The position numbers and the translations under genes were made by a program. A stretch of DNA of 25,493 nt from JAFGHJ01 sp964523975 (GTDB lineage: Bacteria > Hydrothermota > UBA3072), in the NCBI GenBank assembly GCA_964523975.1, contig CAZGBM010000024.1, positions 1 to 25,493 on the forward strand, read 5' to 3'. The stretch's first letter is position 1. The number at the start of each line of letters is the position of its first letter. The notes beneath the pieces are model-generated. The model was not told where the DNA came from, made no database searches, and saw only the letters and a program-made list of their open reading frames with translations. Of this stretch, positions 6,716 through 13,756 are shown piece by piece.

Positions 6716-7846
6716 TTATTCCGTATAGAATTTATAAAGGATGGTTTCCGTTCTTTCCTCGCCTGGGTTCAGGATACAAGACGGGAAGTTGGGTTTATTC
6801 GGTGAATCAGGATAGTATTGCGGTTCTATGCAGAATCCGTAATGCTGATTGTATGCTTTACCGCCTTTACCTTTAAATCCATCAAGAAAATTTCCGGAAT
6901 AGAATTGAGCTCCGGGCATGGTGGCGTATATTTCCATAGCTCTGCCGCTTTCAGGTTCAACAACTTTGCAAACAATAGAAAGTGGTTCATCTGACTTCGT
7001 TATAATGAAATTGTGGTCGTAGCCGCCGCTGAATTTTTTATCGACTTTATCTATACGTGAGCCGATTGCTTCAAGTTCTGGAAAGTCCAAAGGAGTACCT
7101 TCTGTACTTTTGATTTCTCCTGTAGGGATCAGTCCATTGTCTACGGGAGTATATTCCTTTGCGTTTAATTCTAACTTGTGCCCCAGTATGGTACCGTTGC
7201 CTTCTCCTTTTAGATTGAAGTAGGCATGATTCGTGAGATTGACGGGTGTTGCTTTATCTGTTTTAGATTTTAATACTATTTTTAGTTCATTGTTGTCGTT
7301 AAGAATATATTTTACAGTGTTTTCGAGATTTCCCGGATACCCTTCTTCTCCGTCTTTGCTGAGGTATGTAAATTCTACACCTGTTCCTTCATTTGATTTC
7401 AGTTCTTCCCCTTTCCATACTTGTTTTCCGAATCCTTTGATGCCTCCGTGGAGATGGTTTTCGCCGTCGTTTGTTGCCAGCGTATATTCTTTTCCGTCAA
7501 GAGTGAACTTGCCTTTTGCAATACGGTTTGCATATCTTCCCGCCGTTACTCCCAGATATGCGGCGTCATTGATATATCCCTCGAGGTTGTCAAATCCTAA
7601 AATAATATCAGCAAAATTTCCGGCTTTGTCCGGGACTTTAAGAGAAACCAGAGTGGCTCCGAATTCGCTAACTTTCAGCTCGATTCCATTGGAGTTCTTT
7701 ATTGTATATAAATTGACTGGTTCCCCATCCGGTGTTTTTCCGAATTCTTCTTTTTTGACTCCCGAAGATGATGTTCCTTCAGCGCAGCTTAAGCAAAAGA
7801 TGAGTGACGTAAACGGTATTAGTTTCTTACATAAGTTTAATTCCAT
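6716..7846 (-). CDS. galM: Aldose 1-epimerase (galactose mutarotase), exported
   Basis: GalM interconverts alpha and beta anomers of aldoses such as galactose. From the ATG at 7846 the protein has 376 residues. Expected catalytic positions are all present: LHGG with H133, NHAYFNL with H207, YDHN with D277, and the general base E341 in CIEPQYYPDSPN; GRYANRI is also conserved. A hydrophobic leader ending CLSC then AEGTSSSG looks like a lipoprotein signal with an imperfect lipobox (Cys at -3), suggesting a periplasmic, membrane-tethered enzyme. The frame stays open to 7930, but the ATG at 7846 has AAGGAGG 5 nt upstream, and the extra residues would bury the signal peptide. It diverges from the LarA-like gene and has a strong terminator. 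Confidence 0.93.
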   Translation of the reverse strand: MELNLCKKLIPFTSLIFCLSCAEGTSSSGVKKEEFGKTPDGEPVNLYTIKNSNGIELKVSEFGATLVSLKVPDKAGNFADIILGFDNLEGYINDAAYLGVTAGRYANRIAKGKFTLDGKEYTLATNDGENHLHGGIKGFGKQVWKGEELKSNEGTGVEFTYLSKDGEEGYPGNLENTVKYILNDNNELKIVLKSKTDKATPVNLTNHAYFNLKGEGNGTILGHKLELNAKEYTPVDNGLIPTGEIKSTEGTPLDFPELEAIGSRIDKVDKKFSGGYDHNFIITKSDEPLSIVCKVVEPESGRAMEIYATMPGAQFYSGNFLDGFKGKGGKAYNQHYGFCIEPQYYPDSPNKPNFPSCILNPGEERTETILYKFYTE

Positions 7847-7889
7847 TATTACCTCCTTTTTGTATACTTTATGGTTAAACTTAAAGATT

Positions 7890-7952
7890 AGTTTATTGGG
7901 ATTTTCAAAAAAGTCAACCTCACTTGACAAAAAGATTTTAATGGGTTAATAT
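7890..7952. promoter_or_regulatory. Divergent promoters sharing a palindrome
   Basis: Two promoters stand back to back. On the plus strand, TTGACA (7924-7929) and TAATAT (7947-7952) have a 17-nt spacer and predict initiation near 7959. On the minus strand, TTGACT (complement of 7912-7917) and TAAACT (complement of 7890-7895) have a 16-nt spacer. The two -35 boxes form a perfect inverted repeat, GTCAA-N6-TTGAC (7913-7928). One regulator binding here could control both galM and the LarA-like gene; that is inference. Confidence 0.5.
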
Positions 7953-7957
7953 TTTTT

Positions 7958-9352
7958 ATGAACAAAAATTTAAGTCTGACTTACGGTAGAGAAAAAATAA
8001 ATATGTCGATTCCTGAAAATTTTCTTGCGGGAGAAATAATCGAAACCAGGAAATCTTCCGGTACGATGACTGAAGCCGAAATGGAAGATAAAATGGAAGA
8101 GGCAATTAGAACTCCGCTCGATTCCCCGGGTATAAAAGAAATAGTAAATGGCAAAAAAGTCGGTTTGGTTATAAACGATGAATTTCGAGCAGGACTTCAG
8201 GAGTTAATCGTTTCGGTAATGATGAATGAAATATTCAAAGGCAGTCCGGAGAGTTTAAATGTTTTTATTGCCAATGGTACTCATGACCCCAGGATATATT
8301 GCAAAAATCTTCTTCCCTCTGTTAAAAAAATAATAAAAGGATTGAATAGAAAGGTTCGTATACTGATGAACGAAAGTGATGGAGGTGAGTATGTAAATTT
8401 AGGTAAAACTCCGTTGGGTACTGATGCTGAAGTCCTGAAAGAGTGGCTTGAAACAGAAGCAAGGATTTACGGGCATGAATCAAAGTACCATTACATGAAT
8501 GGCTACAGCGTTGTTGATAAGCAGGTCTGTCCGGGGCTCTCTTCCCGCAGGACGATTGAGTCGACACATAAGCATGCACTCAAAGATAATCTTAGTGCGG
8601 CAGGTCGGATTATTTACCATGAAGACCAGAGAAGGAGAGAAAACCCTTTTGCTGAGGATAATAGAGATGTCAGATTGTTATCTGAGCGATATATCGTAAA
8701 AGATGGTAAACTGAAGGAAGTAAATAATGTCCCTGCGTTCCTTTTAGATATGTTTTCTACTAAATCAACAATCGAATGGATAGCCTCGGGGAATCCGGAT
8801 GAGGTCTCAAAGCAGATGACAAAAGCAGTTGATTGTTTAGCTTCTTTTAACTTACCTCGTACTAAATATGTAGTTATTTCACCCGGAGGTCCCCCTGCCT
8901 GTAATGCGATCTACAGTGTTCAGAACTGTTTTGATATGGCATTGAAATATGCAATAGAAGAAGGAGGAGAAGCTCTGATTTTGGCGCCCTGTACAGGAAG
9001 CCTTGAACTTCCCGAAGAGGTGAGGGGTCTTGCAACAAGCGCGAAGTCGAAAGCTTTGTTCTGGGATAATCTTGTCAGGTTACGTAAAAAACCTCTTGCC
9101 GAGGCTACGGATTGGATCGATAAGAATTTCGAATTGTATCTCTGGAAGACGGATAGGGTGTTGAAGTTGATGTTGCAGCAAAAAGTCAAACTTTATCTAT
9201 ATTCGGAACTCCCGGCAGAAAAAATCGAACCGGGCGGTTTTATTTCTGTTGACAACCCAGACAAGTGGATTGCCGAAAGAGCGAAACGAGGGGATGGGAA
9301 GCTGTGGGTAATAGATGAAGGAAATAAATTATTGGTAATTCCTTCGGGTTAG
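7958..9352 (+). CDS. LarA-like nickel-pincer racemase/epimerase homologue
   Basis: LarA enzymes racemise or epimerise 2-hydroxyacids using a nickel-pincer nucleotide covalently bound to lysine. The 464-residue protein aligns by eye with LarA (DUF2088): L-TYG then IPEN at the N terminus, D74/R77 in NDEFRAG (LarA D72/R75), H109 in ANGTH (H108), H178 (H174), K188 (pincer lysine K184) and H204 (nickel ligand H200). The 10- and 16-residue spacings between the last three are preserved. The usual GFSGGxK is GYSVVDK here, and the C-terminal YQxxK block (Q295/K298 in LarA) reads YSVQN, so both substrate-site residues differ. Metal and cofactor binding looks retained but lactate is unlikely as substrate. 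No larB, larC or larE is nearby. The start fits the family but has no ribosome-binding site. Confidence 0.82.
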   Translation: MNKNLSLTYGREKINMSIPENFLAGEIIETRKSSGTMTEAEMEDKMEEAIRTPLDSPGIKEIVNGKKVGLVINDEFRAGLQELIVSVMMNEIFKGSPESLNVFIANGTHDPRIYCKNLLPSVKKIIKGLNRKVRILMNESDGGEYVNLGKTPLGTDAEVLKEWLETEARIYGHESKYHYMNGYSVVDKQVCPGLSSRRTIESTHKHALKDNLSAAGRIIYHEDQRRRENPFAEDNRDVRLLSERYIVKDGKLKEVNNVPAFLLDMFSTKSTIEWIASGNPDEVSKQMTKAVDCLASFNLPRTKYVVISPGGPPACNAIYSVQNCFDMALKYAIEEGGEALILAPCTGSLELPEEVRGLATSAKSKALFWDNLVRLRKKPLAEATDWIDKNFELYLWKTDRVLKLMLQQKVKLYLYSELPAEKIEPGGFISVDNPDKWIAERAKRGDGKLWVIDEGNKLLVIPSG

Positions 9353-9738
9353 GAAATAGTAAATTGGTGAATCGGTAAATCAGTAAAAAATATTCGTGCT
9401 ATTTGTTGTTAAAATAAGCTTTTTGCCTTTGGCTGTTAGCTTAAAAACAAAAAAATCTGTGATCTTTGTGGTTAATTTAAGTTTCGGGTTACGGGTTTCG
9501 TGTTTCGGGATAAAAAAACAAAAATCCAAAAAATCTGCGTTTATCTGCGTCCCAATATCTTTGTGTCTCTGTGCGAGAAAAATTTAAGTTGTGGAGTTGG
9601 GTGTTTTTAAAACAACAAAATAAAAATCTTTGTGGTCTCTGTGTGTTTTTCCTTCTCTGTGTGCTCTGTGGTAAATGTTTTTTTATTTTTTTTAAAATAC
9701 CCCCTTGCGCTTTTTTATGTTCTTTATATAAATTATCT
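9353..9738. repeat. Intergenic short-period repeat mosaic
   Basis: No credible gene is present; the two short open frames here translate low-complexity repeats. Modules in order: period-8 GTAAATTG-like units (9359-9390, family P8); an ATTCGTGCTATTTGTTG word (9391-9410); perfect heptads GCTTTTT-like (9418-9445); an ATCTGTG-like word (about 9453-9478); perfect heptads GTTTCGG-like (9481-9508); period-10 ATCTGCGTTT-like units (9534-9553); and CTCTGTG words at about 9558-9577 and 9628-9675. A/T-rich linkers separate them. Confidence 0.7.
9705..9732 (+). promoter_or_regulatory. Candidate promoter of the structured RNA
   Basis: TTGCGC (9705-9710, four of six) and TATAAA (9727-9732, five of six) are separated by 16 nt, the spacer seen at most other promoters of the window. 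Initiation would fall at about 9739-9741, just before the outer stem of the structured RNA. The -35 is weak. Confidence 0.4.
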
Positions 9739-9739
9739 T

Positions 9740-9840
9740 ACTCCGGGGTGCCGGCGAATATATCACTACATATTTCGTGATATACCTCCTTGTTTACGTT
9801 AAAACGTAATATAACATATGCCCACCCCGGCTTTTATTTT
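9740..9840 (+). ncRNA. Candidate structured small RNA with exposed anti-SD
   Basis: An 8-bp GC-rich closing stem, CCGGGGTG (9743-9750) with CACCCCGG (9823-9830), encloses two perfect hairpins: TATATCAC (9759-9766)/GTGATATA (9777-9784), and TTACGT (9794-9799)/ACGTAA (9804-9809). The closing stem is followed by a T-rich run (9832-9840) as in an intrinsic terminator. Between the hairpins lies ACCTCCTT (9784-9791), the anti-Shine-Dalgarno sequence, with no complement inside the element, so most of it should be single-stranded. A promoter-like sequence places the 5' end at about 9740. It matches no RNA family I recognise. Alternatives are a structured terminator or a small mobile-element remnant. 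Confidence 0.5.
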
Positions 9841-9865
9841 TTTAAGGTCTTGTTATATTGCGTGA

Positions 9866-10663
9866 TTATTCAAGTGTAAAATTGTACCCGGTCAAAAGAG
9901 AACCTCTAATAACATTGACGCCTGTATATGTGGTATCGGCTGTAGTATAGCCCTCTGCTGAAACGCTAATATTATATGTGCCCTTGGGAATCATAAGTTG
10001 GTATGTGTATGGATTTGTAGTATCCTGAGATGTAGAGTCCGTTAATGTTGTGAAAGTATCCAGAGCATTTGCAGCCGTACAGATGGCATATTTTACGGTG
10101 TCTCCTGAAGTATCTTTTACGATTCCCCGAAGAAATCCTGCAATGGACCTTTCGAATATTTTAAACCTGGGAGTAAGTTCATACGGCGATGATTCCCAGT
10201 TTATTGATTTTGAGGCGTCAAAGTCAATGACAAGCGTAATGTCTTGACCGGGAAGAACAGTGAAGTCTTCCTCGAGTTCATATGATATAGGTGTTCCTTC
10301 GGGAATAAAGAGCGAATCTTGTACGCTGTCTCTCACTACTGAATTTATCTGGGCAAGCGCAAGCAATACGCTGGTATAATCTCCTGGTTCGATTTCGACA
10401 TACTCTCCATACCTTGGACTATACGTAAGAGGTGTATACTTCCCGCCGATAAGCCTTGCAATATCATACGAAAAAGGATAATCCACAAGAGTTGTAGTTC
10501 TACCTTCTGCATGCCTTATTGCTACTCCCATTATTGTTAAATATATGTGTTGTATATCTTGCGGGGGTGGTGCATCTATTAGCCATATTCTGATTTTGCC
10601 CTTGTCTTCTCCGCAACCGAGGATTAAAAAAAGAATAATCACTATCGATACGATTTTTTTCAA
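9866..10663 (-). CDS. DUF4382-domain lipoprotein with C-terminal regulatory-like fold
   Basis: From the chosen TTG start the protein has 265 residues. A leader rich in Ile and Leu ends in LILGC, a good lipobox, so it is probably a lipid-anchored envelope protein. A DUF4382 domain follows (IRIWLIDAPPP, a GDYTSVLLAL segment, IDFDASKSI and YELTPRFKIF). The last 80 residues (GFLRGIVKDTSGDTVKYAICTA to the end) resemble a carboxypeptidase-regulatory-like beta sandwich. The frame is open to an ATG at 10735, but that would put 24 residues before the signal peptide. The TTG at 10663 has AAGGAGG 6 nt upstream. DUF4382 proteins have no known biochemical role. The gene is monocistronic with its own promoter. 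Confidence 0.8.
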   Translation of the reverse strand: MKKIVSIVIILFLILGCGEDKGKIRIWLIDAPPPQDIQHIYLTIMGVAIRHAEGRTTTLVDYPFSYDIARLIGGKYTPLTYSPRYGEYVEIEPGDYTSVLLALAQINSVVRDSVQDSLFIPEGTPISYELEEDFTVLPGQDITLVIDFDASKSINWESSPYELTPRFKIFERSIAGFLRGIVKDTSGDTVKYAICTAANALDTFTTLTDSTSQDTTNPYTYQLMIPKGTYNISVSAEGYTTADTTYTGVNVIRGSLLTGYNFTLE

Positions 10664-10762
10664 AGAAAGCCTCCTTTTGTTTAATATGACCCTTATGTTT
10701 GAATTATGGTTCCTTATAAATAAAGTTCTTTTCATATAATTAATGCCGGTTTTGATATGTTC

Positions 10763-10790
10763 AATATAATGATTTTTTTTAAATAGTCAA
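10763..10790 (-). promoter_or_regulatory. Promoter of the DUF4382 lipoprotein gene
   Basis: On the minus strand TTGACT (complement of 10785-10790) and TATATT (complement of 10763-10768) are separated by exactly 16 nt. Initiation is predicted near 10756, giving a leader of about 93 nt before the TTG start. Confidence 0.6.
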
Positions 10791-10795
10791 ACCCC

Positions 10796-11037
10796 AGCGC
10801 GGCAAAGCCGCTAAATTCAAAAATCAAATATGAAAATGCAAAATTACAAATCAAAGTTCAAAAATAAACAAAAAAAAGAGAAACAACGAATTACACAAAT
10901 AGCACGAATATTTAAAAAATAGATCTAATTTCATACATTACTAAAAAAATAAAAATTTATTTGTGTAATTTGTGCTATTTGTTGTTAAAAAATGGGTGGT
11001 GTGGGTTTTTGTTTTAAATAAACCTAACTAATGGGTC
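10796..11037. repeat. Intergenic repeats: GC hairpin with A-rich tail, inverted words
   Basis: No gene is visible. A hairpin GCGGC-AAA-GCCGC (10799-10811) leads into an A-rich tail of AAATTCAA/AAATCAAA-like words to about 10875. Further on, AACAACGAATTACACAAATAGCAC (read in blocks from 10882) and an approximate inverted copy near 10967-10986 (TTTGTGCTATTTGTTGTT) face each other. The latter also matches 9395-9412. Confidence 0.6.
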
Positions 11038-11084
11038 TTGACGAAAGATATATATGTCTTATATTGTTAGATGTATCTAACAAT
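11038..11084 (+). promoter_or_regulatory. Promoter and DtxR-type operator of the feo operon
   Basis: TTGACG (11038-11043), a 16-nt spacer and TATATT (11060-11065) form the promoter. A perfect inverted repeat with 10-bp arms ATTGTTAGAT (11063-11072) and ATCTAACAAT (11075-11084), separated by 2 nt, covers the end of the -10 and the predicted start site. The TTAG/CTAA core resembles DtxR-family boxes. Because the first gene encodes such a regulator, iron-dependent autorepression is the obvious reading. The site is directly visible; the regulation is inferred. Confidence 0.8.
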
Positions 11085-11094
11085 GGAGGTTAAA

Positions 11095-11469
11095 ATGGAT
11101 TTGACAAAGAGCAGGGAAGATTATCTGGAGGCTATATGCGAAATCTGTGAAGATGAGAAGGTGGCAAGGGTCAAGGACATTGCTTCGCGCATGGATGTTT
11201 CTCTTGCCAGTGTCAATTATGCATTGAAAGCTTTGAAGGGTGAGGGTTTGATAAAACATAAAAAATATGGATATATAGAATTAACCGCGGTAGGAGACAA
11301 AGTGGGTAAAGCTATTTATAAAAAGCATAAATTAATCAGGAGTTTTTTGATGAATGTTTTGAATGTCGATGAGAAAGTTGCGGATGAGGATGCGTGTGGC
11401 ATCGAGCATGTGATTTCGGAAGAAACATTTGATAAAATGAAAAATTTTCTGCAGTCTAAAGAAGGTTAG
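11095..11469 (+). CDS. DtxR/MntR-family metal-dependent repressor
   Basis: The 124-residue protein has an N-terminal winged helix (about 5-65) and a metal-binding dimerisation region, and stops before any SH3-like third domain, as in MntR. Positions equivalent to MntR ligands are D9, E12, H78, C101, E104 and H105. The Cys corresponds to Cys102 of DtxR, while Asp9 is MntR-like (DtxR has Met10), so the site is a hybrid. With feoAB directly downstream, Fe(II) is the likely co-repressor. The frame extends to an ATG at 11071, but that lies inside the operator palindrome; the ATG at 11095 follows GGAGG by 5 nt and matches the family N terminus. It probably represses its own operon. Confidence 0.88.
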   Translation: MDLTKSREDYLEAICEICEDEKVARVKDIASRMDVSLASVNYALKALKGEGLIKHKKYGYIELTAVGDKVGKAIYKKHKLIRSFLMNVLNVDEKVADEDACGIEHVISEETFDKMKNFLQSKEG

Positions 11470-11475
11470 AAAATT

Positions 11476-11775
11476 ATGGTATCTCTTCTTGAAGCTAAGA
11501 AAGATGTGCCTCTTGTTGTCAAAGCGGTTATAGCAGGTGGCGGTGGCGGTAGAGGTAGAGGTAGGAGAAGGGGAGGCAGAAGGAGTGAAAGTAGAATGGT
11601 GGGTTTAAACTGGTGCAGAAGATTTTCCAATATGGGTATAAGGGAGGGGGCCGTTATAAGAAAGGTATCTGTTCAGCCTTTTTCCGGACCCGTTATAATC
11701 AGAATCGGAAATTGCGAAATTGCTATAGGTAGAGGAATGGCGAGCTCTATACTTGTCGAAGAGGTAAAAGATTGA
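11476..11775 (+). CDS. feoA: FeoA-domain protein with Gly/Arg-rich insertion
   Basis: FeoA is a small SH3-like cytoplasmic protein needed for FeoB-dependent ferrous iron uptake. The 99 residues show the family pattern: MVSLLEAKKDVPLVVKAV, then RRFSNMGIREGAVI, PFSGPVIIRIGNCEIAIGRGMASSILVEE. Between the first strand and the RRxxxMG element lies a loop at about residues 20-41 with alternating Gly and Arg (GGGGGRGRGRRRGG). The usual family loop at this position is short. The loop is strongly basic and could contact nucleic acid, membrane phosphates or FeoB; that is speculation. The TGA stop overlaps the TTG start of feoB. Confidence 0.87.
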   Translation: MVSLLEAKKDVPLVVKAVIAGGGGGRGRGRRRGGRRSESRMVGLNWCRRFSNMGIREGAVIRKVSVQPFSGPVIIRIGNCEIAIGRGMASSILVEEVKD

Positions 11776-13490
11776 AGAAGATTCTGTTGTTCGGAAACCC
11801 TAATGTCGGTAAGAGTGCGATATTTGCCCGACTTACCGGAGTACGGGTTATTGTTTCGAATTATCCCGGGACCACGGTTGAGTATCTATCCGGCAAAACC
11901 CGGATTGGCGGTGAGGATATAAAAGTTATTGATGTTCCCGGAACTTATTCTCTTGATCCGGACTCACCTGCGGAAAAAGTAGCTAAAAAATTTCTCGATA
12001 AGAGTAATCCGAAAGATACTGTAATTTTTAACGTTATTGATTCTACGAATCTTGAGAGAAATCTCAATTTAACTCTTCAATTGTTGTCTACCAGGTTTCC
12101 GGTTATGATTCTCCTCAATTTCTGGGACGAAACAAAACATAAAGGTATAACTATTGATGTTGAAAAGCTGAGCGAGATACTGAAAGTTAGAGTGATACCT
12201 ACCGTAGCAATTACCGGTTATGGTATTCAAGAATTAAGAGAGGAGTTCGCCAATGCGGTACCTTCAGATTTTGATGCAAAGGGGAAGGATACGTGGAATG
12301 CAGTCGGTAAAATCATCAAGGAGACCCAGAGTATTAAGCATCACCATCACACTTTTTTGCAAGTACTGGAGGAAATTTCCACGCATCCCGTGATGGGGAT
12401 GGTTTTCGCGGTTATTGTTTTATTTCTATCTTTCGCAGTTATACGTTTGATAGGGGAGGGTTTAATAGGTTTTGTTTTTGAGCCTGCCTTTGAAAATCTA
12501 TGGTCTCCCGTTTTATTAAAATTTTCCGGTGTTTTAAATAATTATAAATTTTTGCACAAAATTCTTATAGGAGAATTGATTAACGGCAAAATCGATTTTT
12601 ATCAGTCTTTTGGTGTCTTAAGCACGGGTTTGTTTATTCCGATAGTTGCGGTTTTACCCTATATTATCAGTTTCTATCTGGTTCTTTCTATTCTTGAAGA
12701 TACGGGATATCTGCCCCGCCTTGCAGTAGTCTTAGACCGTCTTATGCACCAGATAGGTATTCACGGAATGGGTATTGTGCCGATGTTTCTCGCCTTTGGC
12801 TGCAATGTGCCGGGTGTTCTGGCAACAAGGATTATGGAAACGAGAAGGGAAAGGTTTATCGTTGCAACCCTTATGTCGATTTCGATTCCCTGTATGGCTA
12901 AAATTGCTATGGTATTTGGACTGCTCGGCAAATACGGGATCAGGGGAATTGCTCCTGTCTTCGTAACGTTGTTTTTGGTATTGGTTGTTGTCGGCAAGAT
13001 AATGTCCAGGTTTGTTTCGGGCGAGAGTCCTGAGATATTTACTGAAATACCGCCGTACAGAGTTCCTTATTTCAGGGGACTGTTTAAAAAAGTCTGGCTC
13101 CGGGTCGGCTGGTTCCTTAAAGAAGCTCTACCGTTTGTCTTGATTGGTGTCTTGATTATTGATTTATTTTATATCTTCGGAGTTGTAGGTTTCTTATCGG
13201 AGTTTTTTGGACCTGTGCTCACGAAAATTCTGGGTCTTCCTGCGGAAGCTGTAGCCGCTTTAATTGTCGGGTTTTTACGTAAGGATGTGGCAATCGGTAT
13301 GCTCGCACCGCTGGGTTTATCTATGGGGCAACTCGTGACAGCTTCTGTCGTTCTTTCGATGTATTTTCCCTGTGCTGCTACTTTCGTCGTACTGTTTAAA
13401 GAATTGGGTTTCCGGGATACGCTTAAAGCTTCGATAATAATGGTCGTTGCAGCTTTTTTCGTTGGATGGATATTGAATTTGATTTATTAA
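11772..13490 (+). CDS. feoB: Ferrous iron transporter FeoB
   Basis: FeoB imports Fe(II) across the inner membrane and carries a cytosolic G domain. G motifs are GNPNVGKS (8-15), YPGTT (31-35), DVPG (54-57) and NFWD (116-119); the last keeps the Asn and Asp of the usual NMxD. A His cluster (HHHH near 190-193) precedes the first membrane segment. The Gate-type segments follow (ILEDTGYLPRLAVVLDRLMHQIGIHGMG, PMFLAFGCNVPGVLATR), and the second Gate half ends RKDVAIGML. At 572 residues it is shorter than most FeoB proteins (about 650-770), with a reduced linker between G domain and channel. The start is TTG (11772-11774) overlapping the feoA TGA, with GAGGT 6 nt upstream. feoC is absent. Confidence 0.95.
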   Translation: MKKILLFGNPNVGKSAIFARLTGVRVIVSNYPGTTVEYLSGKTRIGGEDIKVIDVPGTYSLDPDSPAEKVAKKFLDKSNPKDTVIFNVIDSTNLERNLNLTLQLLSTRFPVMILLNFWDETKHKGITIDVEKLSEILKVRVIPTVAITGYGIQELREEFANAVPSDFDAKGKDTWNAVGKIIKETQSIKHHHHTFLQVLEEISTHPVMGMVFAVIVLFLSFAVIRLIGEGLIGFVFEPAFENLWSPVLLKFSGVLNNYKFLHKILIGELINGKIDFYQSFGVLSTGLFIPIVAVLPYIISFYLVLSILEDTGYLPRLAVVLDRLMHQIGIHGMGIVPMFLAFGCNVPGVLATRIMETRRERFIVATLMSISIPCMAKIAMVFGLLGKYGIRGIAPVFVTLFLVLVVVGKIMSRFVSGESPEIFTEIPPYRVPYFRGLFKKVWLRVGWFLKEALPFVLIGVLIIDLFYIFGVVGFLSEFFGPVLTKILGLPAEAVAALIVGFLRKDVAIGMLAPLGLSMGQLVTASVVLSMYFPCAATFVVLFKELGFRDTLKASIIMVVAAFFVGWILNLIY

Positions 13491-13756
13491 CTTACAACTC
13501 ATCACCACCGTGCTATTAGCCTTTTGCTTTTAGCATTAAAAACTCACCCCTCAACACCAAAAAATAATTAGCCATGGATTAACACGGGTAGACACTGATA
13601 AAAAAGTAAAAAATTTTTTGTTTAAAAACCTAACACACAGCACTAAATTTGTCTTACACAGAGTCGCAGAGACCACAAAAAAAGCACTGTTGTTTTTAAC
13701 TAAATCCACCCCTAAATTTATATCAATTTTAAACATTGTATCTCCTCCGTGAGTTT
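13491..13756. repeat. Convergent intergenic gap filled with repeats
   Basis: Between feoB and the methyltransferase remnant there is no credible gene and no clear terminator. Modules: heptads GCTATTA-like (13512-13539), perfect decamers GCCATGGATT-like (13571-13600, reverse orientation of the family at 25377-25406), and octads CTTACACA-like (13653-13676). They are joined by A/T-rich linkers. Confidence 0.65.

Noticed and set aside
7847..7930. Longer galM start at 7930.
   Set aside because: It would add 28 residues before the signal peptide, and the ATG at 7846 has a perfect AAGGAGG site.
9396..9780. Two short plus-strand open frames (63 and 69 codons) in the gap after the LarA-like gene.
   Set aside because: They translate the short-period repeats into Phe/Cys/Leu-rich low-complexity peptides, lack ribosome-binding sites, and the second overlaps the candidate structured RNA.
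9740..9840. Assignment of the structured RNA to 4.5S RNA, 6S RNA, tmRNA or a known riboswitch class.
   Set aside because: None of their conserved sequence blocks is present; only the secondary-structure pattern and anti-Shine-Dalgarno word are visible.
13551..13736. A 61-codon minus-strand frame between feoB and the methyltransferase remnant.
   Set aside because: It runs through heptad, decamer and octad repeats and resembles no protein.
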